DNA of 8,791 nucleotides from NCBI GenBank assembly GCA_946481625.1, contig CAMLOZ010000110.1, forward strand, positions 1 through 8,791, in the 5' to 3' direction. A program made the position numbers and the translations under genes. Numbering within the stretch: the first letter of the stretch is position 1; each line of letters opens with the position of its first letter. This stretch comes from an uncultured Haloferula sp. (GTDB lineage Bacteria; Verrucomicrobiota; Verrucomicrobiae; Verrucomicrobiales; Akkermansiaceae). The notes under the pieces are model-generated. The model worked only from the letters and a program-made list of their open reading frames with translations, had not been told where the DNA came from and ran no database searches. Shown here one piece after another: positions 8,240 through 8,791 of this stretch.

Positions 8240-8791
8240 ATGATTTCCATGGCTGACGACAGCAAGTCCTCCCGCAAGCCCGATTCCCCCGCCTTGCAGG
8301 GAGCGGACGCCGGGACCTCCGCCGCCGACGTGATGCGCTCGATGCCTCACGCCCTCGGCCCCGAAAAGAGCATCCTCTCCTCCATGCTCAAGGACCCCGA
8401 GCAATGGATCGGCATGGCCCTGGAGGAGGGCCTTACCCGCGACCACTTCTACCTCCCGGGCCACGGCCTGCTCTTCGAAACCCTCCGCGAACTGAACGCG
8501 AAGAGCCAGGAGATCGAACTCGTCTCGCTGGTCCAGCTCCTCCACGACCGAGGCCTTCTCGATAGCGTCGGCGGCCCCGCCGCCATCACCGACATCTTCG
8601 GCTACGCGCCGAATGCCGCCCACTTCCAAAACCACCTTGGGCTGGTGAAGGACAAGTTTGTCCTCCGCTCGATCATCCGTACCTGCACGGAAGCGGTCTC
8701 GGAAGCCTACGACAACCCGGAGGAAACCGTCTCCCTCCTCGACCGCGTCGAATCCAGCGTTCTGGGCATCCGCCAAGGCACCGAGACGACC
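8240..8791 (+). CDS. dnaB: Replicative DNA helicase DnaB, N-terminal part (3' end outside window)
   Basis: DnaB is the hexameric helicase that unwinds DNA at the replication fork and contacts DnaG primase through its N-terminal domain. The 184 visible residues cover a polar, probably flexible leader (1-38) and the N-terminal helical domain. Family features are LGPEKSILSSMLKDPEQW (39-56), DHFYLPGHGLLFETLREL (68-85), IELVSLVQLLHDRGLLDSVGG (92-112), HFQNHLGLVKDKFVLRSI (128-145) and the start of the linker helix near 165-180. The RecA-like ATPase domain with its Walker motifs lies beyond the window. The ATG at 8240 gives MISMADD; the ATG at 8249 (MADD) is equally possible, since neither has a Shine-Dalgarno sequence. 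It is preceded by a 421-base non-coding region with its own promoter candidate, so it is probably transcribed independently of rsfS. Confidence 0.93.
   Translation, partial: MISMADDSKSSRKPDSPALQGADAGTSAADVMRSMPHALGPEKSILSSMLKDPEQWIGMALEEGLTRDHFYLPGHGLLFETLRELNAKSQEIELVSLVQLLHDRGLLDSVGGPAAITDIFGYAPNAAHFQNHLGLVKDKFVLRSIIRTCTEAVSEAYDNPEETVSLLDRVESSVLGIRQGTETT

Noticed and set aside
8037..8243. A 68-codon plus-strand open frame ending over the dnaB start.
   Set aside because: It spans the DnaA-box-like sites and the promoter candidate. Its composition (Ser, Pro, Thr, Leu) looks like translated pyrimidine-rich non-coding DNA.
1..8791. CRISPR arrays, tRNA or rRNA genes, insertion sequences and phage genes.
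   Set aside because: No regularly spaced repeats, tRNA-like cloverleaf, rRNA-like segment, transposase or integrase was seen on either strand.

Overview
The window is G+C-rich DNA, with a visibly A+T-richer stretch at about 7980-8170. It most likely comes from a Verrucomicrobiota bacterium, perhaps near Luteolibacter or Haloferula. I infer this from the secretin-type N0/N1 cassette inside the giant gene, which has the wording typical of that phylum, and from the style of the DnaB and PdxH proteins. There is no 16S or other phylogenetic marker to prove it.

Layout: (1) 2-484, minus strand: pdxH (pyridoxamine 5'-phosphate oxidase), cut by the left edge. Its last 45 bases in the window do not read like the family in frame. 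(2) 543-7340, minus strand: one gene of 2265 codons fills about three quarters of the window. It encodes an exported protein with a helical N-terminus, macroglobulin-like beta domains, an inserted secretin N0/N1-like cassette, helical repeats and a distinctive C-terminal signature. It has no thioester motif. (3) 7341-7464: a short divergent promoter region. (4) 7465-7818, plus strand: rsfS (ribosome silencing factor). (5) 7819-8239: a 421-base non-coding region. Its G+C-rich left part holds three consecutive hairpins that look like a REP-type repeat. Its A+T-rich right part holds DnaA-box-like 9-mers and a plausible sigma70-type promoter. (6) 8240-8791, plus strand: the N-terminal part of dnaB (replicative helicase), cut by the right edge.

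The genes do not form one pathway. pdxH and the giant gene lie in tandem 58 bases apart and may share a transcript. rsfS and dnaB lie in tandem but are separated by hairpins and a new promoter, so they are probably transcribed independently. The two items most worth attention are the secretin-like cassette embedded in an alpha-2-macroglobulin-like giant protein, and the DnaA-box-like cluster in front of dnaB, which could be a DnaA-controlled promoter or a replication origin.
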